DNA of 64,000 bases. It comes from JARRJY01 sp037388705 (GTDB taxonomy: Bacteria > Pseudomonadota > Gammaproteobacteria > UBA6429 > Thiohalophilaceae). The notes beneath the pieces are model-generated. The model had not been told where the DNA came from, ran no database searches, and saw nothing but the letters and a program-made list of their open reading frames with translations. Position 1 is the stretch's first letter. Each line of letters starts with the position of its first letter. The stretch covers positions 12,232 to 76,231 of the forward strand of contig JARRJY010000001.1 in NCBI GenBank assembly GCA_037388705.1, read 5' to 3'. Below, in pieces: positions 8,841 through 17,807 of this stretch. The position numbers and the translations under genes are program-made.

Positions 8841-9032
8841 TTACACGTTGATTTGTTCCAGTTCTTTTTTTACTCGGTAGTTACGACGTAGACACATAAT
8901 GGCGATACCGGAACCACCCATTAAAATACCTGAGATGAATGATATAAATGAGTCGACAGCAGATATGGCAATGATGCCCGTGATTACATACAGGGCAGGA
9001 ATTGATTCATAAACAGGCTTGGGTAACGTCAT
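8841..9032 (-). CDS. Small two-helix membrane protein, unknown
   Basis: A 63 aa protein starting at the ATG at 9032, chosen because AGGAGG lies 8-9 nt upstream; a longer frame to 9065 has no ribosome site. Two hydrophobic segments (VITGIIAISAVDSFISF and ISGILMGGSGIAIMCL) are followed by a basic tail RRNYRVKKELEQ, so both ends are probably cytosolic. I do not recognise a family. Confidence 0.65.
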   Translation of the reverse strand: MTLPKPVYESIPALYVITGIIAISAVDSFISFISGILMGGSGIAIMCLRRNYRVKKELEQINV

Positions 9033-9245
9033 GGGATTTTCCTCCTGGTTGGTATAGTCAAGCAAATCGTGACGACATTTTCATTTCCCTGAAAAACACA
9101 TGCGGATTTTTCTGTATCGTTTAACAATAAAATAGTTATAAACATTGTCATGAATACACGTCAAATAATTTGTGTTATTTTTAATACTGAATTTTATACG
9201 GGAATTTTGTTTTTTCTTGCTTTTTGGCCATTTTGAACTACGGGT

Positions 9246-10469
9246 ATGCGTCAACAACTTCTGGAACTATTCCACATCGCACTTGATGCCGTTCACGGTC
9301 AGCATGCGGTTCACGACTATTTACAATCAGGAACCAGTATTCAGTCTGACTGCATTGTCGTAGCAATAGGTAAAGCGGCACAGGCCATGGCATCAGGTTG
9401 TGAATCGGCGCTTGGCGAAAACCTGGTGAAAGGACTCCTGATTACCAAGTACCATCATGCCAAACCTGAAGAGCTATCAGACAGGTGGCAGATCATTGAG
9501 TCAGCTCACCCTATACCCGATCAACAGAGCCTGGTTGCCGGGCAGGCATTACTGGACTTTATCCAGGATGAGGAGCATCAGCACTACCCGGTCTTATTTT
9601 TATTATCGGGTGGTACCTCATCTCTGGTTGAAGTGTTATCGCACAAACATAGTCACGATGTTTTGCAGCAAGTGAATACCTGGTTAATGGCAAGCGGCCT
9701 GGCTATTGATCAGGTTAACCAGATACGTAAATCTCTTTCGCAGATAAAAGGCGGCAAGTTATTGCATCACCTGCAAAACAGGGAAGTCTATGCATTACTG
9801 ATATCTGATGTGCCAGGTGATCACCCACACATTATTGGTTCAGGCCTGTTGTTCCCGTATCACGGGCATTATACAGAGATTGATATACCTGAATGGCTGG
9901 CTGAGTTGATACCTGGGTCAGACCGTACCTCAAATCTCGCGGATAACTATACTGTTTCTCATGCAGTCATTGCCAGCAACAGGTTGGCAATCGAATCGAT
10001 TAAACAGGCTGTTGAACAGGCAGATGAAAGCACAGTATATATCCATGATGAATTCCTTGAAGGCGATGCAACTGACAGGGGCAGGCAACTGGCCAGTTAT
10101 CTGGTAAAAGATGCCAGGCCTGGTATACATATCTGGGGAGGGGAAACCACTGTCACCCTGCCTGACAGGCCCGGTCGTGGAGGGCGTAATCAACATCTCG
10201 CACTATCAGCGGCCATCGAGTTGAAGAATAATCCCCACATTACCTTGCTGGCTGCAGGCACGGACGGCACTGATGGGCCAACCGAGGATGCCGGTGCGAT
10301 TGTTGATGGTGGCACGTTATCAAGAGGTGAGCTAGCAGGGCTGGATCCAGAAAGATGTTTGTCTAATGCGGATTCTGGTTCATTTCTGGAAGCTTCCGGG
10401 GATTTAATCTCCACCGGGCCAACCGGCACGAACGTGATGGATCTGGTGATTGCAGTCAAAACCGGATAA
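9246..10469 (+). CDS. Glycerate 2-kinase (DUF4147/MOFRL family)
   Basis: Phosphorylates glycerate, giving 2-phosphoglycerate in this class, and would link glyoxylate or serine-type metabolism to glycolysis. The N-terminal DUF4147 domain shows VVAIGKAAQAMA, SAHPIPDQQS and LFLLSGGTSSLVE; the C-terminal MOFRL part shows GRGGRNQHLALSAAI, AAGTDGTDGPT and PTGTNVMDL. The 407 aa length is typical of GckA/TtuD proteins. The ATG at 9246 has only a weak ribosome site. The symbol (gckA, ttuD or garK) cannot be chosen from sequence alone. Confidence 0.9.
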   Translation: MRQQLLELFHIALDAVHGQHAVHDYLQSGTSIQSDCIVVAIGKAAQAMASGCESALGENLVKGLLITKYHHAKPEELSDRWQIIESAHPIPDQQSLVAGQALLDFIQDEEHQHYPVLFLLSGGTSSLVEVLSHKHSHDVLQQVNTWLMASGLAIDQVNQIRKSLSQIKGGKLLHHLQNREVYALLISDVPGDHPHIIGSGLLFPYHGHYTEIDIPEWLAELIPGSDRTSNLADNYTVSHAVIASNRLAIESIKQAVEQADESTVYIHDEFLEGDATDRGRQLASYLVKDARPGIHIWGGETTVTLPDRPGRGGRNQHLALSAAIELKNNPHITLLAAGTDGTDGPTEDAGAIVDGGTLSRGELAGLDPERCLSNADSGSFLEASGDLISTGPTGTNVMDLVIAVKTG

Positions 10470-10498
10470 CTGCCTGAATTCTTTGTTATTATAGCGTG

Positions 10499-11302
10499 AT
10501 GCAAGATTTACCAAGTATTTTTACCCAGGCGTATGCCTGCCTAATGGAAAATGATCCGGACAAGAAAGTTGAATTAACCGGGCGTACGGTAAATTCGTGG
10601 CACGCGCAGGGTTTTACCACTGAACAGATCCAGGTTCGTGATATCGAGCAGCCAGGACGTCCAGAAAAACCGGTCCTGGTTTCACCTCGAGAGTTGCCAC
10701 GACGAAGTCTACACAGTCAGGAAGGGCATGCCGCCCTCATTCATTCACTTTGTCACATCGAGTTTAATGCTGTTAATCTTGCCTGGGATGCGGTATATCG
10801 TTTTCAGGATATGCCTGCAGGCTTCTATAACGACTGGATGAAAGTCGCCGGTGAAGAAGCATATCATTTCGGTTTATTACGTGATCATTTACGTTCGCTT
10901 GGTTATGAATACGGGGATTTTCCAGGCCACAATGGCCTGTGGGAAGCCGCGGTCAAAACTGCGCATGACCCAATGATTCGTATGGCACTGGTGCCTCGTG
11001 TGTTGGAAGCACGGGGACTGGATGTTACTCCGGGTATCGTTGAGAAATTAAAACAGGCTGGTGATCAGCACGCCGTGGCAATTCTTGATATTATTCATCG
11101 TGATGAGGTTGGTCATGTTGAAACTGGTTCGCGCTGGTTCAGTTACCTGTGTGAACAACGGGGATTACCAGTGGAGGAAACTTTCCGCCGCTTACTGGAA
11201 GAATATATGCAGGGCCAAATAAAAGGACCGTTAAACAGAAGCTCACGCCTTAAGGCAGGTTTTTCAGAAGCTGAACTGGATTACCTTGAAGGTACAGGTT
11301 AA
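10499..11302 (+). CDS. DUF455 ferritin-like diiron protein
   Basis: Family of unknown function with a ferritin-like four-helix bundle, related in fold to the tRNA hydroxylase MiaE. The four helices carry the metal ligands: HIEFNA, GEEAYHF (ExxH), LEARGLD and RDEVGHV (ExxH), at about residues 88, 120, 170 and 202. All ligands are intact, so it is probably an active diiron protein. GTG at 10496 directly precedes the ATG used here; either may start. It lies 30 bp after the glycerate kinase gene. Confidence 0.85.
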   Translation: MQDLPSIFTQAYACLMENDPDKKVELTGRTVNSWHAQGFTTEQIQVRDIEQPGRPEKPVLVSPRELPRRSLHSQEGHAALIHSLCHIEFNAVNLAWDAVYRFQDMPAGFYNDWMKVAGEEAYHFGLLRDHLRSLGYEYGDFPGHNGLWEAAVKTAHDPMIRMALVPRVLEARGLDVTPGIVEKLKQAGDQHAVAILDIIHRDEVGHVETGSRWFSYLCEQRGLPVEETFRRLLEEYMQGQIKGPLNRSSRLKAGFSEAELDYLEGTG

Positions 11303-11321
11303 CAGACAGGGGTTACATTTA

Positions 11322-12050
11322 ATGCAGTTTGTAAAACTACTTCTTACAATAGTTTCAATAGCTTTGCTGGCAGGTTGTGAGTCAAAACCACAGGAAGTCA
11401 GAATTATATTTGCCGAACAGGAACCTGGTGTTGATCCTTATCAAACCCGTTTAATTGTTACCAAAGATTTTATGCGCTTTGATGATGGAGAGGGTTCGCT
11501 TGATTTTGTGTTATTCGATCGCAAGAAGAACATAATTTATAGCACCAACAGTAGTGAAAAAACGGTAATGTCATTTGCAGAAAAGAACAAAGAAGTTGAA
11601 CCACCGTTTGAATTAAATCAGTCAGTAAAAAACCTGGGCTTGTTAAAAGATGCTCCCAAAATACAGGGAAAAGCACCTCTACATTATCAATTCATAACAA
11701 ATGATGAACTTTGTTATGAAGTAGTTGCGGTAAAAGGTCTAATGCCCGACGTGGTAGAAGCCATGAAGGCGTTTCATAAGATTCTGCAAAGTGATAGTAA
11801 AATGACTTTCCATACCATTCCAGCTGATATGCATAATGCCTGTGACATGAGCATGAGTACCTTTGCAGCTGCGCGTCACCTTGAATACGGGTTTCCTATC
11901 CAGGAGTGGACACCAAATGGTACTGGGCGAGCATTGATGGATTTTGATGACAACTATAAAGCTGATAAAAATCTTTTTAAATTGCCTGAAGATTATCGGC
12001 TGTTTTCACTCCAGGATTTTCGTGAAGGTAAAGTACCAAGAAGTGAATAA
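11322..12050 (+). CDS. Predicted lipoprotein, unknown function
   Basis: The start is placed at the ATG at 11322 because AGGGG lies just upstream and the protein then begins with a type II signal peptide MQFVKLLLTIVSIALLAGC with lipobox LLAGC, Cys19 being the lipidated residue. An upstream GTG at 11286 would overlap the DUF455 gene and bury the signal. The mature part, about 220 aa, is soluble and contains three further cysteines (near ELCYEV, HNACDMS), possibly a disulfide. Family not recognised. Confidence 0.75.
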   Translation: MQFVKLLLTIVSIALLAGCESKPQEVRIIFAEQEPGVDPYQTRLIVTKDFMRFDDGEGSLDFVLFDRKKNIIYSTNSSEKTVMSFAEKNKEVEPPFELNQSVKNLGLLKDAPKIQGKAPLHYQFITNDELCYEVVAVKGLMPDVVEAMKAFHKILQSDSKMTFHTIPADMHNACDMSMSTFAAARHLEYGFPIQEWTPNGTGRALMDFDDNYKADKNLFKLPEDYRLFSLQDFREGKVPRSE

Positions 12051-12053
12051 TGC

Positions 12054-12776
12054 TCAGAGTGTGATGGTTGCATCCCGGCATTGTTGTTCATCGCAAACCA
12101 GGTAACTGCCTGACTTGTTCCAGTCAGCCAGTACTATTCTGCACACATCATTGTTATCCAGTCTGAAATGATGGGTGCCAGGTCTGTGGGTATGGCCATG
12201 AATTAACCTTGTTACCTGGTATTTTCGCATTACCTGCTCAACTTCCTGTTGGTTGACATCCATAATGTCATCATTCTTATTTTTAGTCGCTGCTTTACTT
12301 TTTTCACGGTATTCCCTGGCTATAGCGAGACGTTCACTAGTGGTTTTTGACAGGAATTCGTTTTGCCACTCAGGGTTACGCACTATTTTGCGAAATTCCT
12401 GGTATTCGATATCATCGATACAAAGGGTATCCCCATGCATTATCAGGGTAGCAATACCATAAAGATCAATTACGGTTGGATCGTTAATGAGTTGTGCCCC
12501 CGTTAACTGCTCAAACTGTTCACGCATCAGGAAATCACGGTTACCGTACATAACATAAACAGGAATACCCCTGGCTGTTAATTCATTGATAGCATCAATA
12601 GCAGGCTGGTACTCGGGAAGAATCATGTCGTCACCAAGCCAGACTTCAAACATGTCACCAAGAACAAAAAGCGCATCGGCTTCTGTCGCCTGGTGTTGCA
12701 GGTAATGGGTAAATAATGTTGTCAGTGCAGGCTGTTCAGCACTCAGATGTAAATCAGATATAAAGTGAATGGCCAT
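12054..12776 (-). CDS. lpxH: UDP-2,3-diacylglucosamine diphosphatase
   Basis: Cleaves UDP-2,3-diacylglucosamine to lipid X plus UMP in lipid A synthesis, at the cytosolic face of the inner membrane. The metallophosphoesterase motifs are complete: ISDLHLS, GDMFEVWLGDD, YGNRDFL, MHGDTLC and HGHTHRPG. The 240 aa length matches LpxH. It is followed upstream (minus strand) by ppiB 20 bp away, the ppiB-lpxH pair being common in gammaproteobacteria. Confidence 0.96.
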   Translation of the reverse strand: MAIHFISDLHLSAEQPALTTLFTHYLQHQATEADALFVLGDMFEVWLGDDMILPEYQPAIDAINELTARGIPVYVMYGNRDFLMREQFEQLTGAQLINDPTVIDLYGIATLIMHGDTLCIDDIEYQEFRKIVRNPEWQNEFLSKTTSERLAIAREYREKSKAATKNKNDDIMDVNQQEVEQVMRKYQVTRLIHGHTHRPGTHHFRLDNNDVCRIVLADWNKSGSYLVCDEQQCRDATITL

Positions 12777-12796
12777 AAAGAAAAAGAAGTGGAGGA

Positions 12797-13294
12797 CTAG
12801 TCCTCCACCACTTCAACACTTTCAATAATCACGTCTTCAGTTGGCACATCCTGGTGGTAACCGTGTGAGCCGGTTGCGACGCCCTTGATTTCATCAATCA
12901 CATCCATGCCTTCAACGACTTTGCCAAATACACAATAGCCCCAACCATTAGCTGTCGGTGCACTGTAGTTAAGAAAGTCATTGTCTTTCACGTTAATGAA
13001 AAACTGGGAAGATGCTGAATCAGGATCAGGTGTGCGAGCCATGGCAATGGTGCCACGCTCATTTTTCAGGCCGTTGTCAGCTTCGTTCTTGATCGGCGCA
13101 TTGGTTTGTTTTTCAACCATGCCGGGCTCCATACCACCGCCCTGGATCATGAAATTATCAATTACGCGATGGAAGATAGTCCCATCGTAAAAACCACTTT
13201 TTGCATAGGAAACAAAGTTTTCTACAGTAACAGGTGCTTTTTCAGCATCCAGCTCAAGCACGATCGTGCCCTTGTTTGTATTCATTTTAATCAT
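12797..13294 (-). CDS. ppiB: Cytosolic peptidyl-prolyl cis-trans isomerase (cyclophilin B)
   Basis: Accelerates proline isomerisation during folding in the cytosol. It has no signal peptide and shows the cyclophilin signature FHRVIDNFMIQGGG followed by SSQFFINVKDN and WGYCVFGKVVEGMD. The start is placed at the ATG at 13294 (MIKMNTNKG), which has AAGG upstream and lies 10 bp after the ppiA stop; the longer frame to 13339 would run into ppiA. The acidic C-terminus (VEVVED) is unremarkable. Confidence 0.95.
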   Translation of the reverse strand: MIKMNTNKGTIVLELDAEKAPVTVENFVSYAKSGFYDGTIFHRVIDNFMIQGGGMEPGMVEKQTNAPIKNEADNGLKNERGTIAMARTPDPDSASSQFFINVKDNDFLNYSAPTANGWGYCVFGKVVEGMDVIDEIKGVATGSHGYHQDVPTEDVIIESVEVVED

Positions 13295-13304
13295 ATCAGG
13301 AACC

Positions 13305-13901
13305 TTATTGCTTGGTGTCTGTGGGTACGGGCTTGCCAATAACGCTCATCGAGTTAATGGTTATCATTTTTTGAGGCACGTCTGTCGGGAAAGGTCCGCC
13401 GCGACCAGTAGGGGTTTTGCGAATTTTATCAACACTATCCATACCTTTAACAACTTTACCAAAAACAGTATAACCCCAGCCGCGTGGTGTTTTACTGGTA
13501 TGGTTAAGGAAGTCGTTGTTTTTCACATTAATAAAGAACTGGGCAGTGGCGGAATGCGGATCCATAGTACGCGCCATGGCAATCGTACCCAGGTCGTTTT
13601 TCAGGCCATTTGTCGCTTCGTTGATAACAGGAGGCCGGGTTTCCTTGCGCATGTATTTCTGATCGAAGCCTCCGCCCTGAATCATGAAACCATCAATGAC
13701 ACGATGGAAAATCGTACCGTTGTAGAAACCATCTTCAACATATTTCAGGAAGTTGGCGACGGTTTTCGGTGCTTTTTCAGGATAGAGCTCCAGTACAATA
13801 TCACCCTGGCTGGTTTCCATTTTTACCTTGACCGGTTCAGCAACAGCCAGATTGAATGATAACAAAGAGGCAATCGCAAAAAGAGAAATGAGCTGTTTCA
13901 T
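13305..13901 (-). CDS. ppiA: Periplasmic cyclophilin-type peptidyl-prolyl isomerase
   Basis: Prolyl isomerase exported to the periplasm. The start is placed at the ATG at 13901, giving a classical signal peptide MKQLISLFAIASLLSFNLAVA with cleavage before EPVKV; six extra codons to 13919 would spoil it. The cyclophilin core FHRVIDGFMIQGGG and TAQFFINVKNN is intact. It is upstream of and close to ppiB, a tandem pair from an old duplication, with about 60% visible identity between the two cores by eye. Confidence 0.92.
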   Translation of the reverse strand: MKQLISLFAIASLLSFNLAVAEPVKVKMETSQGDIVLELYPEKAPKTVANFLKYVEDGFYNGTIFHRVIDGFMIQGGGFDQKYMRKETRPPVINEATNGLKNDLGTIAMARTMDPHSATAQFFINVKNNDFLNHTSKTPRGWGYTVFGKVVKGMDSVDKIRKTPTGRGGPFPTDVPQKMITINSMSVIGKPVPTDTKQ

Positions 13902-14072
13902 AATTGTTATTCCCAACATAATATACCTGCGCGCATGATATCGGGTTTACTGGCCTGATAAAAGGCTGGATAGGGCATTTATCCGGCTACTGGGACCTTG
14001 TTCACCTTTGAGTGGCAGACATATTTCCGTTAATCTACGCGCTATTGATTAACCATAGGCAGTTTCGAAGCA

Positions 14073-15467
14073 ATGTTACAGATCCACAATAACCTGACAA
14101 ACCAAAAGGCACCGTTTACACCAATCGATAATAATAACGTGCGTATGTATGTCTGCGGTATGACCGTCTACGATATGTGCCATATTGGCCATGCGCGTGT
14201 CCTGGTGGTGTTTGATGTGGTTTATCGATACCTGTGTGAAATTTATGGAAAAGATAACGTCACTTATATTCGAAATATTACCGATATTGACGACAAGATT
14301 ATTGCTCGTGCTAATGAAAACCAGGAAGGTTTCAATGATCTGACAGCGCGTTTTATCAATGAAATGCATACAGATTCTGATGCTCTTGGTGTTATACGGC
14401 CAAACCAGGAACCGCGCGCAACGCTGCATATGGAGCAAATTATTGAAATGATCGCCACTTTGCTAGAAAAAGGTTTTGCCTACGCAGCTGACAATGGCGA
14501 TGTTTATTACGATGTCAGCAAGTTTGAAGGTTATGGAAAGTTATCCGGAAAAAAACCGGAAGACCTGCGTGCCGGTGAACGTATCGCGGTGGATGAAGCC
14601 AAGGATGACCCCCTGGATTTTGTTTTATGGAAAGCAGCCAAGCCGGAAGAACCCAGCTGGGATTCGCCCTGGGGTAAAGGACGGCCGGGCTGGCACATCG
14701 AATGTTCAGCCATGTCGACCCACTGCCTGGGGCATCATTTCGATATTCATGGAGGTGGTCTGGATTTACAGTTCCCCCATCATGAAAATGAAATTGCCCA
14801 GTCCGAGGCGGCAACCGGCGAACAATTTGTAAACGTGTGGATGCATAATGGTTTCGTACGCGTGGATGAAGAAAAAATGTCCAAGTCACTGGGTAACTTT
14901 TTTACCATACGTGATGTACTGGAAAAATATGCACCTGAAGTACTACGCTACTTTATTTTAACCAGCCATTACCGCAGCCCGTTAAATTATTCTGACAAGC
15001 ACCTGGAAAATGCCAAGGCAGCTTTAACTACGCTTTATACCGCATTGCGAGGTATGGATGGTGTTGAGGCAAAAGCTGGGCAGGATTTCGTACAAAGTCA
15101 GCGTTTTTATACGGCGATGGATGATGACTTTAACACTTCAGAAGCGCTCGCGGTTTTATTCGAAATCGCAAAAGAAATTAATAAATTGCGAGATACTGAT
15201 TTTATGGCAGCACAACAACAGGCGGCACTATTAAAACACCTGGGTGGTATTCTTGGTCTTTTACAACAGCCTTCAGAGGCTTTCCTCAAAGCGGGTAGTG
15301 GTGAAAGTAAGCTGGATGATAAGGCCATAGAAGAAATGATCGCACAACGAAACGAAGCGCGTGCCAATAAAGACTGGGCAGAAAGCGATCGTATTCGTGA
15401 TGAACTGAAAGAGAAGGGGATTATCCTGGAGGATGGAGCGCAGGGAGTAACCTGGCGCAGGGCATGA
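14073..15467 (+). CDS. cysS: Cysteinyl-tRNA synthetase
   Basis: Charges tRNA-Cys with cysteine. Class I motifs are present: HIGHARV (HIGH) near residue 37 and KMSKSLGN near 269. Zinc ligands are visible as MYVCGMT (C28), ECSAMS and the HHENE region. The 464 aa length is full. It stands divergently from ppiA across a 171-bp gap that must hold both promoters; no clear box was assigned. In E. coli cysS is also divergent from ppiB. Confidence 0.97.
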   Translation: MLQIHNNLTNQKAPFTPIDNNNVRMYVCGMTVYDMCHIGHARVLVVFDVVYRYLCEIYGKDNVTYIRNITDIDDKIIARANENQEGFNDLTARFINEMHTDSDALGVIRPNQEPRATLHMEQIIEMIATLLEKGFAYAADNGDVYYDVSKFEGYGKLSGKKPEDLRAGERIAVDEAKDDPLDFVLWKAAKPEEPSWDSPWGKGRPGWHIECSAMSTHCLGHHFDIHGGGLDLQFPHHENEIAQSEAATGEQFVNVWMHNGFVRVDEEKMSKSLGNFFTIRDVLEKYAPEVLRYFILTSHYRSPLNYSDKHLENAKAALTTLYTALRGMDGVEAKAGQDFVQSQRFYTAMDDDFNTSEALAVLFEIAKEINKLRDTDFMAAQQQAALLKHLGGILGLLQQPSEAFLKAGSGESKLDDKAIEEMIAQRNEARANKDWAESDRIRDELKEKGIILEDGAQGVTWRRA

Positions 15468-15551
15468 TATTTTTTGCGGAACTGATGTCCTTGTTTCGTG
15501 TCTGTTTTATAGTATCTAAAGATAATAAGTACATAAAATAAGGAGTCAGGA

Positions 15552-16181
15552 ATGCGGTTTTTATCAATTTGTCTTTGCATGTTAGCTGTGAATGCTGCTG
15601 CAACGGCGCAAGAAATGCAGGAAGATAATGTACATGTTCGCACCTGGAACCAGTTTGCGCAGGATGTTCTCCGTTTTCACCAGCAACGTATCAGTAACAA
15701 GGATGTGAAGGTGCAGGAGACCATCGGTGGCTATGCACATTTGCCGGATTTCTATATACAGAAAGAATATTTCCTGGGGGGTAACCACATTGCAACGGTA
15801 ATGTGGGAACGGGAAAAACAGGAACATTTGCATTCAATAGAAGTATTTATTCATAACAAAGAAGGGAAGGTTGTACGTGACTATACCGCTGCTTTTTTGC
15901 CCCAATATCGCAATGCACCAACCCAAACTTTAATCAGCTTTCATCGTTATAATAATGGTTTACATGCTTTTCGTAGTTTTGATGCATCCGGTTACCGGAT
16001 CGTTGAACGGTGCACGGGAAGTTATAAAGGCAAGGAAGTTAATTTACTGTTAGACGAAGATGAAATTGCCGAAGCGCTTGCAGACGTACACACCAGGCAG
16101 GGAATCATGGTGAGTGATGATTATCAAAATTGTTTTGGTAATCTACAGCAGGAACTGGGGAAATATATTAAGCCACAATAA
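15552..16181 (+). CDS. Secreted protein of unknown function
   Basis: A 209 aa protein with a signal peptide MRFLSICLCMLAVNAAATAQ, likely cleaved before EMQED, and AAGGAG at 15539-15544 before the ATG. The mature part is soluble, with three cysteines (none lipobox-like). No family was recognised. It lies between cysS and the convergent folD gene, whose stop is 2 bp away. Confidence 0.75.
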   Translation: MRFLSICLCMLAVNAAATAQEMQEDNVHVRTWNQFAQDVLRFHQQRISNKDVKVQETIGGYAHLPDFYIQKEYFLGGNHIATVMWEREKQEHLHSIEVFIHNKEGKVVRDYTAAFLPQYRNAPTQTLISFHRYNNGLHAFRSFDASGYRIVERCTGSYKGKEVNLLLDEDEIAEALADVHTRQGIMVSDDYQNCFGNLQQELGKYIKPQ

Positions 16182-16183
16182 CG

Positions 16184-17038
16184 TTATTTATGGAGTTCAT
16201 CTGCCGCATCAGCAGTGTTTTGTAATAACGTCGCAACAGTCATTGGGCCGACACCTCCTGGCACTGGGGTAATCCAGCCAGCACGTTTTGCAGCTGTATC
16301 ATACTCAACATCGCCAACCAACCGGCCATCTTCGGTACGGTTCATCCCCACATCAATCACAATCGTACCTTCTTTTATCCATTCACTTTTGACAATGCCG
16401 AGTTTACCAACCGCGACAACGAGCAGCTCGGCGCGGCGTACATGAGACTCAAGATCCCGGGTAAACCGGTGGCAAACAGTCACGGTGCAACCAGCTAGTA
16501 ATAGTTCCAGTGACATGGGGCGACCGACAATATTTGATGCGCCTACAACCACTGCATCCAGCCCTTTGATGGTCACGCCGGTAGATTCTAGCAGGGTCAT
16601 GATACCGCGAGGGGTGCAGGGTCGCAGTACCGGCATACGCTGTGCCAATCGGCCAATGTTATAAGGATGGAAACCATCCACGTCCTTGTCGGGATTGATA
16701 TTTTCAATGATGGCCTCTGCATTAAGATGTGCCGGTAAGGGGAGCTGTACCAGAATGCCATCAACGTTGTCATCGGCATTGAGTTTGTCAATCAAAGCCA
16801 TCAGTTCTTTTTGGCTGGTGGATTCAGGCAGGTCGTAAGCAAATGATCGAATACCGGATTCTTCACAGCCTCTGCGTTTACTCCGGACATATACCTGGGA
16901 TGCTGGATCCAGTCCAACCAGGACAACCGCAAGGCCTGGCGCCCTTAAGCCTTTGGCTAAACGTTCATCAACACGCTTCTTGATGTCATTTCTTAGCTGG
17001 GCGGCGATAGCTTTGCCATCGATGATTTTTGCACTCAT
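16184..17038 (-). CDS. folD: Bifunctional methylenetetrahydrofolate dehydrogenase / cyclohydrolase
   Basis: Interconverts 5,10-methylene-, methenyl- and 10-formyl-tetrahydrofolate in one-carbon metabolism. Signatures are the catalytic region YVRSKRRGCEESGI (Tyr and Lys of YxxxK), VQLPLPAHL, KDVDGFHPYNIGRL, the NADP-binding VVVGASNIVGRPMSLELL and the C-terminal TPVPGGVGPMTVATLL. The 284 aa length is full. It is monocistronic on the minus strand, close to a tRNA cluster, as in many gammaproteobacteria. Confidence 0.97.
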   Translation of the reverse strand: MSAKIIDGKAIAAQLRNDIKKRVDERLAKGLRAPGLAVVLVGLDPASQVYVRSKRRGCEESGIRSFAYDLPESTSQKELMALIDKLNADDNVDGILVQLPLPAHLNAEAIIENINPDKDVDGFHPYNIGRLAQRMPVLRPCTPRGIMTLLESTGVTIKGLDAVVVGASNIVGRPMSLELLLAGCTVTVCHRFTRDLESHVRRAELLVVAVGKLGIVKSEWIKEGTIVIDVGMNRTEDGRLVGDVEYDTAAKRAGWITPVPGGVGPMTVATLLQNTADAADELHK

Positions 17039-17209
17039 AAATGATGAATTCTTGTTATGTTGAAAGCGGTAATGATCGCATGTAAGTTCACGGTAGCCAA
17101 GTGTGGATATTAATGCGGCCAGAACATTGACGGGAGGCCAGCTGACGCGTATTATCCCGCCCTCATTGCGGTAGTGATACTGTTATGTATGACTATGCTT
17201 TTGCAATTT

Positions 17210-17286
17210 CGGGGTGTAGCGCAGCCTGGTAGCGCAACTGCTTTGGGAGCAGTGGGTCGGCGGTTCGAATCCGTCCACCCCGACCA
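17210..17286 (+). tRNA. tRNA-Pro (TGG)
   Basis: Cloverleaf with acceptor CGGGGTG/CACCCCG, anticodon loop TTTGGGA containing TGG, T arm GGTTCGAATCC and an encoded CCA. 77 nt. Confidence 0.96.
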
Positions 17287-17384
17287 GATTTAACAGGACC
17301 AAGGGATAAGGGCCTGGATATGAGGTGATGAGAAGGGTCTTGTTACCTTAGCCATGTTTTAGTGTGTGGTAGGATGAAACCCAT

Positions 17385-17461
<77 letters not shown>

Positions 17462-17474
17462 TTTACCAGTTTAT

Positions 17475-17551
17475 GGTGGCTATAGCTCAGTTGGTAGAGC
17501 CCTGGATTGTGATTCCAGTCGTCGTGGGTTCGAGTCCCATTAGCCACCCCA
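17475..17551 (+). tRNA. tRNA-His (GTG)
   Basis: Acceptor GTGGCTA/TAGCCAC with the extra G-1 at 17475 opposite C73, anticodon GTG in TTGTGAT, encoded CCA. The extra 5' G identifies tRNA-His. Confidence 0.96.
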
Positions 17552-17590
17552 TTTTCTTCTCCCCCCATAACCTGTGGATTATCGAAGTAA

Positions 17591-17617
17591 AATAAACCTG
17601 ATAAATGTAGGTTTATT
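17591..17617 (+). terminator. Perfect hairpin after the tRNA cluster
   Basis: AATAAACCT (17591-17599) and AGGTTTATT (17609-17617) form a 9-bp perfect stem with a 9-nt loop. There is no T run after it, so it is only a possible terminator or processing element for the tRNA transcript. The rest of 17552-17801 has a second weak hairpin (CGGGT/ACCCG near 17650) and otherwise nothing I can name. Confidence 0.4.
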
Positions 17618-17807
17618 GGGATAAATTCATAGTTTTACTAAAGAAATTCGGGTCTTTACCCGACAATTAAATTAACTAGTACTTGAGTGAGATGCTTTGC
17701 GGCTTCCATGTAAACATGGGGTAACGGGTGAAATTTCCTTCAAGTATTAAAGCCGTAGTCACTATTAATAATAATTTAAAGTCAGGTGCTGCATAGCTAT
17801 AGTGCTC

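Noticed and set aside
13266..13859. 197 aa plus-strand ORF
   Set aside because: Shadow of ppiA/ppiB on the opposite strand, with no start context.
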